Origin: Molanna angustata
Lineage: Eukaryota; Arthropoda; Insecta; Trichoptera; Molannidae
Length of the DNA stretch: 64,000 nt
Direction: 5' to 3'
NCBI GenBank assembly: GCA_963576475.1
Contig: OY754973.1
Coordinates: 7,035,052-7,099,051 of the forward strand
Shown here: piece by piece, positions 10,668 through 21,308 of the stretch
Position numbering within the stretch: the stretch's first letter is position 1
Layout: each line of letters opens with the position of its first letter
Made by a program: the position numbers and the translations under genes
The notes under the pieces: model-generated
Database searches by the model: none
What the model was told of the DNA's origin: nothing
Seen by the model: only the letters and a program-made list of their open reading frames with translations

Positions 10668-10928
10668 AACATAAAAATGTATTCTTCTTCTTCTTCTTCG
10701 CCCTCGCCTTTATCCCATTTACTTGGGGTCGGCTCTCCTTATTTTATTTTGCCAAACTCGCCTGTCCTGTGCCAGAACTAGGAGACTCATATGATACGGG
10801 AGAGCTCCACTGGCTTCCCTAGTTCCATTTAGTCGGAACTACTGTCTTGGCGTCAGGTGGCAACCGGCCGGAAAAAATACTAGCCAAACAACAAAACTCC
10901 AAATTTTATGAAACATAAAAATGTATTC
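10668..10928 (-). mobile_element. LINE/SINE insertion with 17-bp TSD
   Basis: The insert 10685-10911 is flanked by a perfect 17-bp direct repeat, AACATAAAAATGTATTC, at 10668-10684 and 10912-10928. The insert begins TTCTTCTTCTTCTTC, the complement of a (GAA)n tail, so it is a minus-strand retroposed copy. The body contains 'CCCATTTACTTGGGGTCGGC'. It is 5' truncated and has no readable protein. Confidence 0.8.
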
Positions 10929-11930
10929 ATTATATAAAATATGTCATAGTGGTAAATCATTCCAGTTCTGTGCTGACTTCCACCAACATACGAAAGAGAG
11001 TAAAATGACCTATATCGCTATATCCTTTAGTTGTTCGTCAACACCCTGTAACTCTCTGCTTCCAGGAACTTCTTCCCAACTGGACACGATCGTCAGACCA
11101 TCATTTTTGGAGTCTGACGATTCAACGTTTTTCTTGTCTGTTCCATGGCCATATCATGAAATACTTTAAGGAGGGTGATCTATGATTTTGCATTTTGTTT
11201 ATTAAATCGGCTCAAAATACACAACACCATTCTTTTAATCGTGGATATATTATCATCATTGATTTTAAAATTATGTGAAAAGTATTTAATGACTTAAATA
11301 ATGTGGCTATAAAACATTGTCGACTCTAGGTAATTGGTCTATTTAAAAGACTTTATGGAACTGGAAAGCTGTGTATACTAAATACGTCAAAGTCTGTCTG
11401 TTTGAATGAACACACCTGGGGGTGGTGTTTTGTGTTGGCTCCTATAGATTTCGTCTCGGATCATCCATTAAAACGGTGACATTAACATACCAGCCAGGTA
11501 GGCAGCACACAGAATCTAGAAGTAAATTGAATGGGGAGTTTTAATGGAAAATATCTATTCACATTTTGTATATTGGCGGCGTGGAAGGCCTTCGAGGTGG
11601 AAATTGTGTAAACGAAATTGAAGATAAAAAGGGAGAAGGATGGATGGATGTGTTCCGAAGAGGATTGGCAGACTAATAATAATGGATATGATAAAAAAAC
11701 GAGGTAACATGGGAAGGGATTTAAGAATGAAGTAAATATTGAATCCATGTTACAAAAATGTCTTAATATATATTTGCAAACGTTCGAATGATGCCATTAA
11801 AACAGTATACTTTTATATATTCAAATATTATTATATTTTGTTATATAAAGAGCTTAAATCATCGGTGAAAATAAATAAAATGGGACCAAAAAGGGTATTC
11901 TTTTGAATTCTTTAAGAAAAATCGCTGGTT
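10929..11930. other. unique AT-rich DNA, no gene seen
   Basis: Open frames at 10921-11169 (+) and 11482-11748 (-) have no recognised domain. A purine-rich block at 11590-11740 faintly resembles degraded LINE coding sequence but could not be aligned. Confidence 0.4.
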
Positions 11931-11934
11931 CTTC

Positions 11935-12492
11935 TTATTATTTCAAAAAACATAAAAGCTAGAACGCTGAAAGTTTGTATAAATAAAGGCAAAACCTTTG
12001 TATATTTAAAAATTCAAGGGTTTCTCATACTTTTTTTATTAAAAAACTATTATGCCTATATTTCCTCCTTTTTAAGTATCGAAAAACGCCGAAACACCCC
12101 AACTAAATAATTTAATTTTCTATAAAAGTACAAACATTATAGCAGTACAAATTTTTCTTAGTAATTTTTATAAAGACTGAATTTAATGACGACATCGTTT
12201 CATACAATTTGTATGGCAGTATACACTACAAAATATCTACGGGGACTCTCAATAGTTTGATACTTTATCTCCAAACATACATACATACCATAGTGCTGTT
12301 TTCATATTTCGGGTAGGAAAAAAGGACTGAACCTTAATACTATCCTATCCTGACATACATGTTTTATACAGAAAACAAAATATCTTCAAATACTCAATGA
12401 TTTGAATATAAGGGTTTGCATTTTGGTACGTATTCTTCAACTATTCATACTCTCGCCATCGCCATTTGTATGTCATGTGTTTCATGCAGTTT
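11935..12492 (+). mobile_element. HINE copy, 5' truncated
   Basis: Follows the HINE order seen at 53622-54628: 'ACATAAAAGCTAGAACGCTG', CCGAAACACCCCAACTA, 'GACGACATCGTTTCATACA', CATACATACATACCATAG, GGGTAGGAAAAAAGG and a 3' stem-loop region TCATGTGTTTCATGCAG. The terminal CTAG is lost and a T run follows. The 5' hairpin is missing. Confidence 0.65.
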
Positions 12493-13095
12493 TTTTTTTT
12501 TTGGTGTTTACGGTCTTATATCCAATATTATTTTCTAAATAAAAACTATAGTTTTATTTGTTTTATGTGGCTATTGTAAATTAATACATAAATAAATAAA
12601 TAATTTATAGAGCAGTAGAGTGAGTCATAGAGACATAATATAAAGACATATATAGCATCAAAAATGCGGAACCCTTATTTTAATAAAGGCAACCGTAAAA
12701 TTTATGTTAGGAAAACTCCCTCATCGTACATGTTTATGTAAATCTTATAAAATATGCCCCGTGTGTGTACGATTAATAAAATTACAATAAATCATATGCA
12801 AAATTCCCTTTTATAAGCCATTACAACAAAAAGGTTCCTATTGCAGACCTTGAGTAACTCCATTATGTTTCTGACTACAAACTAGATTGTAACGGTTAAG
12901 TCAGGGCTATGTGTAGTATATGTATGTATTTGTTGTTTTTGGTCAAAGTCAAGCTCGTATCCAGCTTAAGTTAAAATAGAGCAATTGCGCCAGATACGAA
13001 GAAATCTGGGGCGTCGAATATTGAAAGAAGCATTCGAAGTATTTATTTATCATATTTTCAAACATTAAGTGCACAAAGGCGGGTTCTTATAATAA
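12493..13095. other. unique AT-rich DNA, no gene seen
   Basis: AT-rich sequence with an AATAAATAAATAAAT run at 12586-12600. No feature recognised. Confidence 0.4.
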
Positions 13096-13099
13096 CCGT

Positions 13100-13530
13100 A
13101 AGACAGTCTCTTCCAGCCATTTCAATAAGTGGCCTCAAAACCATACTACACTCTCAATACCAATACACTACACATCCTCCTACACTGACTCGTTCACAAT
13201 TCACGCAGCTCGGCTGTGGAATCAATTACCCAATGGTATAATTGAAGCTCCTAGCTTCTGAAGTAACACTTTATCCACATACCTATAAATCCTTTATCCT
13301 TCTTCCCTTCACATCCTATCTTTTTCATATTTTTGGACATTATCATTTTATATTAAATTTTGTTTTTTTGTATTATTTATTTCTTTGTTGTGATGTTTAT
13401 TGGTATTTTTTTGTTATATATTTTTTACTTGCTACTGATGTATTTACTAATGTGGTTGACTTCTAGAAATTGTCTACGGGCAATAAGTCCGCCACATTGT
13501 GATTTTCTTTCGAAGATAATAAAAGTTTTT
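13100..13530 (+). pseudogene. LINE C-terminal fragment and 3' UTR
   Basis: A plus-strand frame at about 13135-13258 reads LSIPIHYTSSYTDSFTIHAA followed by RLWNQLPNGIIEAPSF and a stop. This resembles the extreme C-terminus of many CR1/Jockey-group LINE polyproteins, where a W-N-x-L-P motif precedes the end. The 3' untranslated region runs to 'GGCAATAAGTCCGCC' (13480) and AATAAAAG (13519). It is 5' truncated and not functional. Identification rests on the W-N-x-L-P context and the shared 3' signature. Confidence 0.55.
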
Positions 13531-14685
13531 TATTTTTATTATTATTTAGTCCGGTACAATACCTTGAACTCCCTAAGCAAAAAAAAGCATAATCAACGGA
13601 CTGATCATAGTAATGAAGAAAAGGAAGGAGGTAATTAAAGGAAATGTCAGGGATATTCAGAAATTATTTGAGAACTATAGTTGTAATTTCCGGCAAATAA
13701 CTTATTGCATATATCAACAAGCAAAAACAACACATTGGTGCTCTGCGCAGCTCACGTGATTTCTCGAGTGATTTGTCGATAACTTTAAAAATAATAGATG
13801 ATGATATAAAATATAAAAATGCTATCTCAGAGACCCTTAGAGGTTTACGGTAGCTGATTCCTGCTTTGTTCTTTTTGACTGCGAGTGCCACAACCTTCCT
13901 TTCTCTCTTTTTGTCCTTTTTCTTCTGAATTTTGAGTACCTACTAAATTTTATATAGCAATTTGTTTTACAATGTGCAGCTTAAAAAGATAATGTAATAT
14001 CCGCAAACAAAATTGGTCTATGATATATTGTTAAAATTTAATTTGTTGTAATATTTGTTTGTATGACTGTATGTTTGTTAGGTTTAAATAAAATAAAATT
14101 AAAAATAAAAATATGTAAAGGTAACCGATTCTCATATTCAATATCATATTAAAAAAATGTGTATAGTAGTATTTATCTTTTTTTTATATTTTTAATTCTT
14201 AAATTTAGATAATCTCTTTTCGCATATAATTGGAATTCAATAAAAAAAATTCCATTTTTTTTAATAACAACTAGAAAATATTATGATAACTTATTTTCAA
14301 GGGATGAGGGTCCCTTTAAATTTATAACGGAGTTCGCTGAGAACTGTAGATTCGACCCTGGCCAATGTTAATTCGACCTTTACGCGTGCTCCTTTTTCTT
14401 GTGTTTACGTTTTGAGTTTTAAAAAGGGCCGTCGTAAACAAACAACGCCGTGAATAAATTAGGTCGTTGAACGACGCAGATGTATGAAATGTCCTCTTTT
14501 TGCTGCTGGGGAGGTATGCGGAGGAGGTTTAGCGGCACAAAAAGTAAGGCGAGAGAGAAAGGTGGAAGAAACTCGAGCAAAGAGAAGACTAATTAAAAGT
14601 TAAGGGAAGATCTCCTGAGAGAGGACTGTGAAGTAAAACATGACGGGGAAATACGAAACGAAGAATATAGTTTCATTTTAATCCT
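13531..14685. other. unique DNA with a GC-richer block
   Basis: Mostly AT-rich. The block 14335-14660 is less so, with 'GATTCGACCCTGGCC', AACAAACAACGCCGTG and 'GGGGAGGTATGCGGAGGAGG'. It is single copy here. No splice-bounded open frame or RNA motif was recognised. Confidence 0.3.
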
Positions 14686-14689
14686 GTTA

Positions 14690-15070
14690 TGGGTGTTTGT
14701 GAGTTCAAAACTCGTAATTGGAAAATCATTGCGCAATATTCGATGATATATACCTAGTATCTTTTTTGGGTATGTGTGAGTTCAAAACTCGTAAGTGAAA
14801 AATCATGCACATTATTCAATGATATATTGGTAAATACTTAGTATCTTTTTTAGGTATTTGTGAGTTCAAAACTCGTAAGTGAAAAATCGTGCACATTATT
14901 CAATGATATATTGGTAAATACTTAGTATCTTTTTTGGGTATTTGTGAGTTCAAAACTCGTAAGTGAAAAATCATGCACATTATTCAATGATATATTGGTA
15001 AATACTTAGTATCTTTTTTGGGTATTTGTGAGTTCACAACTCGTAAGTGAAAAATCATCGCACAATATTA
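14690..15070. repeat. 84-bp tandem repeat with hairpin, five units
   Basis: GAGTTCAAAACTC, itself an inverted repeat (GAGTT-caa-AACTC), recurs at 14701, 14778, 14862, 14946 and 15030. Steps are 77, 84, 84 and 84 bp. Between them lie 'CATTATTCAATGATATATTGG' variants and CTTAGTATCTTTTTTGGGTA. The last hairpin has one change (GAGTTCACAACTC). Confidence 0.85.
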
Positions 15071-15133
15071 CTAATTATTATAATAAAGCAAAATGTGTAT
15101 TACCATTATAAAGTTTTTGTGGATTCTATTTTA

Positions 15134-15890
15134 CTAGTTGCATGTTACACATGAGATCCAACTGTTGATAGCGATATGTGTATGATTAGTTGAAGAATAC
15201 GTACCAATCTATAAACCCATAAATCCAAATTATTGAATATTTTAAGATATTTTGTTTTCTATACAACACATGTAGGTATGTATGTCAAGATAGCATAGTA
15301 TGTAGGGCAGTCCTTTTTTCCTACCCAGAATATGAAAACAACATGGTGATATGTATATATTTTTGGAGATTAAGTATCAAACTATTAAGTCTCCTCAGAT
15401 ATTGTGTATAGGCCACTGTATACAAACTGTATGAAGCGATGTCGTCACTAAATTCAAATTTTATAAAAATTGTTAAAACAAAATTGAAATGAACTACTAC
15501 AATGTTCATATTTTTTATAGATAATTAAATTATCTAGTTGCGGTGTTTCGGCTTTTTTCGATATTTTTTGAAATTTTAGAAATATAGTGAGTTAAACATA
15601 TAAATTTATCATAAAAAATGTTTTTTAAAAATGTTTGAGAAACTCATAAACTCAAAAATAAAGTAAAAATTCAAAAGTTGATAACCCGTGAATGAAACGA
15701 AAATTCAAAATTCCGGTATAAAAGTTTTGTAGGCCTATAACTTTCAATTTTTTCTGAAATTTTAGGCTCTGTGCATTGTGCGGATCAAAAGTTATAAGGA
15801 GGGGGGACGGACGGAAATACACACAGACACGCTGCCAATTTTAAGTTGTCTAGCTTTTATTGTTTTTGAGAAATATGGAAAAATTAAGCA
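15134..15890 (-). mobile_element. HINE copy, rearranged 5' half
   Basis: The 3' end is intact on the minus strand: subterminal 'CAACAGTTGGATCTCATG', the stem-loop CATGTGTAACATG, then CAACTAG with T following (15133). Internally it follows the HINE order up to TATAACTTTTGATCCGC. At 15833-15892 a segment normally found further inside is repeated, after which SINE-1 is inserted. The 5' hairpin is missing. Confidence 0.65.
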
Positions 15891-15896
15891 AAAATT

Positions 15897-16115
15897 GCCG
15901 ACCGCCGTGGCACAATTGGTAAGCCGTTTGGTTTCTGTGCGAGGGTCCTGGGTTCGATTTCCAGCGGAGGAGTAATTTATTTAAATTTATTTCTAACGCA
16001 AATATTGCTTCTCTGGGCTGGAAACACTAGTTTGTTGGAAAAAATTGCAATACGGCAATAAACTAGCTAAACAATTTCGCTGGGTGCAAGAAAGTGTTCA
16101 TTATTATTATTATGT
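15897..16115 (+). mobile_element. SINE-1, best promoter copy
   Basis: A tRNA-derived SINE. Box A TGGCACAATTGGTAAG lies at 15908-15923 and box B GGGTTCGATTTCC at 15950-15962, the internal RNA polymerase III promoter. The body has 'CTTCTCTGGGCTGGAAACAC', TAGTTTGTTGGAA and GGCAATAAACTAGC, ending in a short (ATT)n tail. Related copies are at 10035, 42125 and 45776. It is inserted in a HINE. Confidence 0.8.
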
Positions 16116-16189
16116 TATTTATTTAAAATATATAAACACCTTTTTTGTTTTAAAACATTATTGCGATTTTATCATATTTCTGACCAAAC

Positions 16190-16245
16190 TGTCAAACTGA
16201 TATTATTAAATAGAGTGAACGGCCAAGGGCGTGCGGGTCAGCTAG
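16190..16245 (+). mobile_element. Helitron 3' terminus
   Basis: 'GGGCGTGCGGGTCAGCTAG' followed by T ends at 16245. This is the CTAG-T terminus recalled for lepidopteran Helitrons. The 5' end of the element was not found, so its length is unknown. Confidence 0.4.
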
Positions 16246-16740
16246 TTGCAAAAAAAACACTATCTTTCTAATGCTTTCCTGACCCCTGCTATTCACCTTT
16301 GTTATTATTTTTCTCATACATTATTTTCATGTCCAAACCACCTCAGGGCCATGAAAAACATTATTTACACAACTACTGTTCTCATTTGATGATGACTCCT
16401 TTGCGGGACACGGCGTGGTATTAATGTGTGTATACATTATAGACCGGACCAAATCATGTCTATTTCTACCACGATTACAATCAAAATCAAGTTTTTCATA
16501 TAACTCGTTATACCAATTAATATTTATGAGAAACTACAGGCGAAAAAAAAACGTGTTCGCACCGAGCAAATTATTATTAAAGATATCTATCTTATGCACT
16601 TAATTGTTGTAGTAAAATAAAATTAGGCACACATTTTTTTATCTATAATACGATACGCGAATTGTTTAATTATAGTATTGCATCATAGGAAATAATTATT
16701 GTTTATACGATCGATTCATCTTAAATTATTTAAATAAATT
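16246..16740. other. unique AT-rich DNA, no gene seen
   Basis: No feature recognised; a 62-codon open frame (16415-16603) lacks any motif. Confidence 0.4.
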
Positions 16741-16744
16741 AGCA

Positions 16745-16870
16745 ATTGATGAGAAGACTGAGTGAGGAACGCCTGACGAACAAAATATACAAATCTGACG
16801 GGAATGGAACAAGTGTCGACCGAAAAAAATGATGACTCGACCACGTGACCATGATGAAAAAAAGCTTAAT
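16745..16870 (+). pseudogene. LINE-R coding fragment
   Basis: 'GAGTGAGGAACGCCTGACGA' and ACGGGAATGGAAC match the LINE-R stretch encoding MNEERLTKKI and following residues at 26518-26580. Only about 110 bp is left, with shifts and stops. Confidence 0.5.
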
Positions 16871-17027
16871 AAAAATATATAGATAAATACTATCTCGGCA
16901 TATTCCACTAAATACTAAATGGAAGTAAGTGAAAAATATTATGTACAGGAAATAGGGCGAAAAAATGTAAATGTATACAAATTTCCAATGACATTAATAT
17001 CATCATTGATTTCTTATAATGTAATTG

Positions 17028-17415
17028 AGGGGGCGCCTGCTGCCAACGTACCTATTTTTTCATTTTGTTATTATATTATTATTACAAAACAAATCATTTT
17101 CAAAAAAGTAACATAGATAGTTTGGATATCAATAAAGAAAAATATTCCTGAAAATTTGAATTATTTTCTGTATATATTCTTGTAAAAAAAGTAAACCCCG
17201 ATTTTTGAAATTTATCCTATATAAAATAAAAAAACTATAAGGCGTAGAGCAATATATATTTTTTTAAATTAAAACAGACAAAAATATCGGTAAAAATACG
17301 TCATGAAATTTGCATCAATGCTTCAGATTTAATGAAGAAACCTCAAAAACTTTCATTTCGCAGTGGCGCTGAATGGAAAATAAATGTTTTTTTAGATTTT
17401 TTTCTAAACCTGATA
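17028..17415 (+). mobile_element. half of a Foldback-G element
   Basis: Starts GGGGGCGCCTGCTGCC (17028) and runs through AACGTACCTATTTTTT, GATAGTTTGGATATC, ATAAGGCGTAGAG and a loop with 'CGCAGTGGCGCTGAATGG'. It matches the left arm and loop of the full element at 31660-32349, but the loop is in the opposite orientation. The right arm is cut off at 17415, where the LINE poly(A) complement begins. Confidence 0.65.
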
Positions 17416-17590
17416 TTTTTTTTTTTTTTTTTTATTTATTTATTTTATAAGAGTATTACACAATATTTTGACCAAGTTACAATATATGACAAAAATTACC
17501 GTATTGATACTCTCTCGATAGAGTTAAAAACTCGTGTTCGAGAGAGGAGTATCGTAATTACATAAAGAAAGAAAAATTCAACATATAGGA

Positions 17591-20533
17591 TTATGTATTG
17601 CCAAAAATATGCCCTTTTAATGCTATTTTAAATTTATTTAGATCTTTTATTTCTCTAATGGAAGTGGGCAGGTCATTGTAAAATAATATTCCCCTATATG
17701 ACAGTAATTTCTGTGCTGCAGTTGTATTTTTCTTTGGTATGACGATTTTAAATTTTGCTCTAGTCGTTACTGTTCCAATAGAAAAAATTTCAGGATGGTT
17801 CTGTCTGTGAGCATATACAGTTGCAATCGTGTCCATTATCTGCTTTAGTGTTGGGACCGGGAAGTCTATATAGATTTGTTCCGTCGGGTGATCTATAGGT
17901 TTGCCTAGAATAATCTTTATAATCAGTCTTTGCGTAACTTCAACAGGCAAAAGATTTGTCCTATATGTACCACCCCATCCCGAAACACCATACATAAGGA
18001 CAGAGTGCACAAATGCAAAATATACAATTTTTAAACTATTTTTACATAATATATTTTTGAGATTCCTGAATATATAAATGGATTTTCTCAAACGGTTTAC
18101 TATATTTTCTATTTGGGTTTTAAATTTAAGGTTTCTATCTATTTTTATTCCTAAATACTTTATTTCATTAGTCTTATGTATTTCTATTAATCAGGTCTTA
18201 TTTAAGTCTTCGTAAAATAATAATTTAATATCGGTATCGGATTGTCTATTGTTTAGTGTGAATGGAATGAAGTATGTTTTTTCTGTATTTAATGATAATA
18301 AATTATCATCAAACCAGTTCTTCAACTTTGTGAGATTCTCCGAAGCTCTATGCGTTGCCTCCTGCATTGTAGGAGCTTCGCACAGAACAACAGTGTCATC
18401 TGCATATGAAATAACTGTACTATTATTGCATTGTTCAAAAATATCGTTTACATATAAAATAAATAATATTGGTCCGAGGACCGTACCCTGTGGGATACCA
18501 AACTTGGAAGAAAGGTGATCACTTATGGATGAACTTATTCTTACGGTTTGTATCCTATCTTTGAGATAGCTACAAAACCAGTTTCTTACGGTGCCCGATA
18601 TACCATATTTTTTTAATTTATTCAATAGTCTTATATGTGAGATACTATCGAAAGCTTTTCTCAAATCTAAAAAAACTCCGATACATTTTTTACCGCTAGC
18701 CAAAGATTTTCCAACTGACTCAATTAATTCAGCAATGGCATCATTTGTACTTCGACCTTTTCTAAATCCATATTGGTTATTATGTAGTATTTTAAATCTT
18801 TCAATATAGGTGACCAGTTGTTTTTTTATTATTTTTTCAAAAATTTTGGATATGTTGGATACAAGAGAGATGGGTCTGTAATTATTCAATAACTCTTTTG
18901 GACCATTTTTGTGTATAGGCACCACTATTGTATGTTTGTACGTGTCTGGAAAAACTCCTTTCTTCAAACTTAAATTTATGAGGTGTGTAATTGGTCTACA
19001 GAGATGTTTACTGTTGTGCTTTATAATTTTGACGGTTATGTTATCATGTCCTGGTGCAGATCCAGTTTTAAGTTCTTTAATTGTTTTGGAAACTTCTACC
19101 TCTGTAGTCAATTTAAAATTACACATGTCGTCTGGATTGTGTACATCATCTTCAAGTATGTTTTGGGTATCAAAATCTTTGTTTACTTCCATTGCTAATT
19201 TAATTCCAACTTGATTAAAAAATACGTTATACATATTTGCTATCCTTTTGGGATCCTTTGATACCTCAATGTTTGTTGATCCATCGTGTATCATAGTTAT
19301 TTCGTGTTTCTTAGTTTTCTTATTAATGATTTCATTTATCGTTTTCCAGTTTTTTCTGCTGTCTTTTCCATTTTCAATCAATATATTTTTATAATAAGTG
19401 TTTTTAGTTTTTCTTATTAGAAGAAGATTGCGATATTTTTTATAATGATTGATGATTCCTTGGTTATATGGGTATTTTTTACTCAATTTTAAGAGTCGAG
19501 CTTTCATGCGGACACTGCGAATCAATCCCTGAGTAATCCAAGGCTTTATGTTTCTGTATTTAGATTTTGTTTTAATTTTATTAACATCGACATTCGTCGC
19601 GTTACTTAAATGTTTCAATAATATATTTTGAAAAATATTTGTGCATTCATTAACGTTTTGAGAAATGAGAACTGTTGCCCAATTCTCATTTTTCAGATAT
19701 CCTTCCAGTAATTCGTAATTTATGTTATTTTTGTTGGATATGTCATTGCTCTTAGAGAAATATGTGTTTATACACGAGTATGTATATATACACATATGAT
19801 GATCCGTTATATGACATTTAAAGATTATTGCCATAATATTTTCGATGTCTTGAACATTTGACCAAATGTGGTCTAAGCAAGATCCATATCCATCTTCCGT
19901 TTCTCTTGTTATGGTATTTATACAAGATTTAAAATTGTTATACGCCATCATGTTACAATATTCATATTTTTCTCTACTACTACAGTTACCTGAAATATTT
20001 ATATTAATATCTCCCATTACTAAACAGTGTGCTTGTCTAGGTGAATGACGTATTATATTATTTAGTTCATTAATAAATTCAAAAATGTTTGATCCATGTG
20101 TCCTATAGATACCAAATATTCTAAATATTTTTTTGTTCCAAATTAAAGATACTTCCACACAATTGGACAGTGTGAGATTAATATCTGTAAATTTAATTTC
20201 TAAACAAGATGACATGCTCACAAACACAACCAATCCACTATTTTTGTTAATTCTATTTATAGATACATAACATAAATATTCGTCAATGCTATAATTTGAG
20301 AATTCGTTGTTAAATGCTTCAGATAAAATTATAATATCAGGTTTTCTATGCATTGACTTCAGAATTACTAAGAGTTCATCAAAATTTTTATTCATACTCC
20401 TAATATTCATGTGTATTCCACAAAAGTGTGTGTTTAAAGTTGCTATCTGACTGTTATATTCGTCTATTGATTCGCAAATTTCTTGTTTTACACTATAACA
20501 ATCATCTAATATGTTTTGTAAATCTTCAGACAT
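17591..20533 (-). pseudogene. LINE ORF2: endonuclease and reverse transcriptase, one stop
   Basis: The reading frame covers about 980 codons from ATG at 20533 and is broken only by one in-frame TGA at 18191-18193, right after YEDLNKT. Residues 1-780 hold an apurinic-type endonuclease: HMN at 41-43, SE at 71-72, GDIN at 174-177, LDH at 220-222 and TDHH at 243-246. The reverse transcriptase follows: NYRP 551-554, FLDLRKAFD 621-629 with catalytic D623, GIPQG 679-683 and YADD 710-713. After the stop the same frame continues with EIKYLGIKIDRNLKFKTQIE and a thumb/C-terminal part ending at 17591. All catalytic residues appear intact, so inactivation may rest on the single TGA and on ORF1. A role in target-primed reverse transcription is inferred from the family. 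Confidence 0.9.
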
Positions 20534-21308
20534 TTTTGATTATTTTGAATGTAATTATAACACAGAAATTATTTTGCAGAAAATAAAAATTTGGAGCGAA
20601 AATTATAGTCACTTGAAACAAAACATATTTAAAGCATGTATAGTTATATCTTAAAAAAATTAACTTAATGATCTTATGTAGTACACAAACAAAATAAAAA
20701 AACAATGAGGTAACCAGGCAAAATGTGACTATCAAGAGTTTAAAGTTCTCCAAAATTAGAGTCACACTTTCCCAAGATTCAATTTCATCTCGATCGGTAT
20801 AAATTAATACAATTATTAACACTAAAGCAATGCATATCAATCCAATTACATAATATCTTCATATATAATACAAATCTTCCTTGTTAAATATACATTTATA
20901 AAATATATAACAGTATATATTAGCAAAATAGCGTAAACATATTTTAAACATAAAAAATTTAATGATGTAAATGTAGAAAAATTCGTTAAAACAGCGTGAT
21001 AGATAATTGTTCAATGCGATGTTATTAAAAAAGATCGGATTGTTTAATCGAAGTTTGTATGGTTTAAGTGTTACAACAGAACCACGATTTACCCGGGTAT
21101 AGCAAAATATACAATCAAATACAAATAATACTACTGTCTCGCGTACACTCACATATAAACAAATATTCTCTTGATGACCATTTGCTTTCAATATTATTAT
21201 ATAGATACAGATACAGGGTGTTTCGCGCGGCTTAAGATCAACAAAAACAGGATAATATTTTTTAATTATTATTATAATGGAGTCACTCAGTAACACGAAC
21301 TGATTTAG
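20534..21308 (-). other. 775-bp inter-ORF spacer of the LINE
   Basis: Between ORF1 and ORF2 of the LINE. Long AT-rich open frames here (20526-20840, 20859-21296) show hydrophobic low-complexity residues and no motif. Many LINEs of this group have overlapping or closely spaced ORFs, so the spacer is longer than expected. It may be a native spacer or an undetected insertion. Confidence 0.45.

Noticed and set aside
15908..15962. Candidate tRNA gene
   Set aside because: Box A and box B are present but the cloverleaf is not complete, and the sequence continues into a shared SINE body with dispersed copies.
18249..20048. Plus-strand open frames across the LINE ORF2
   Set aside because: Antisense shadows of the endonuclease/RT frame on the minus strand; no motif of their own.
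20526..21296. Extra genes between LINE ORF1 and ORF2
   Set aside because: Frames are AT-driven, hydrophobic and motif-free; treated as spacer.
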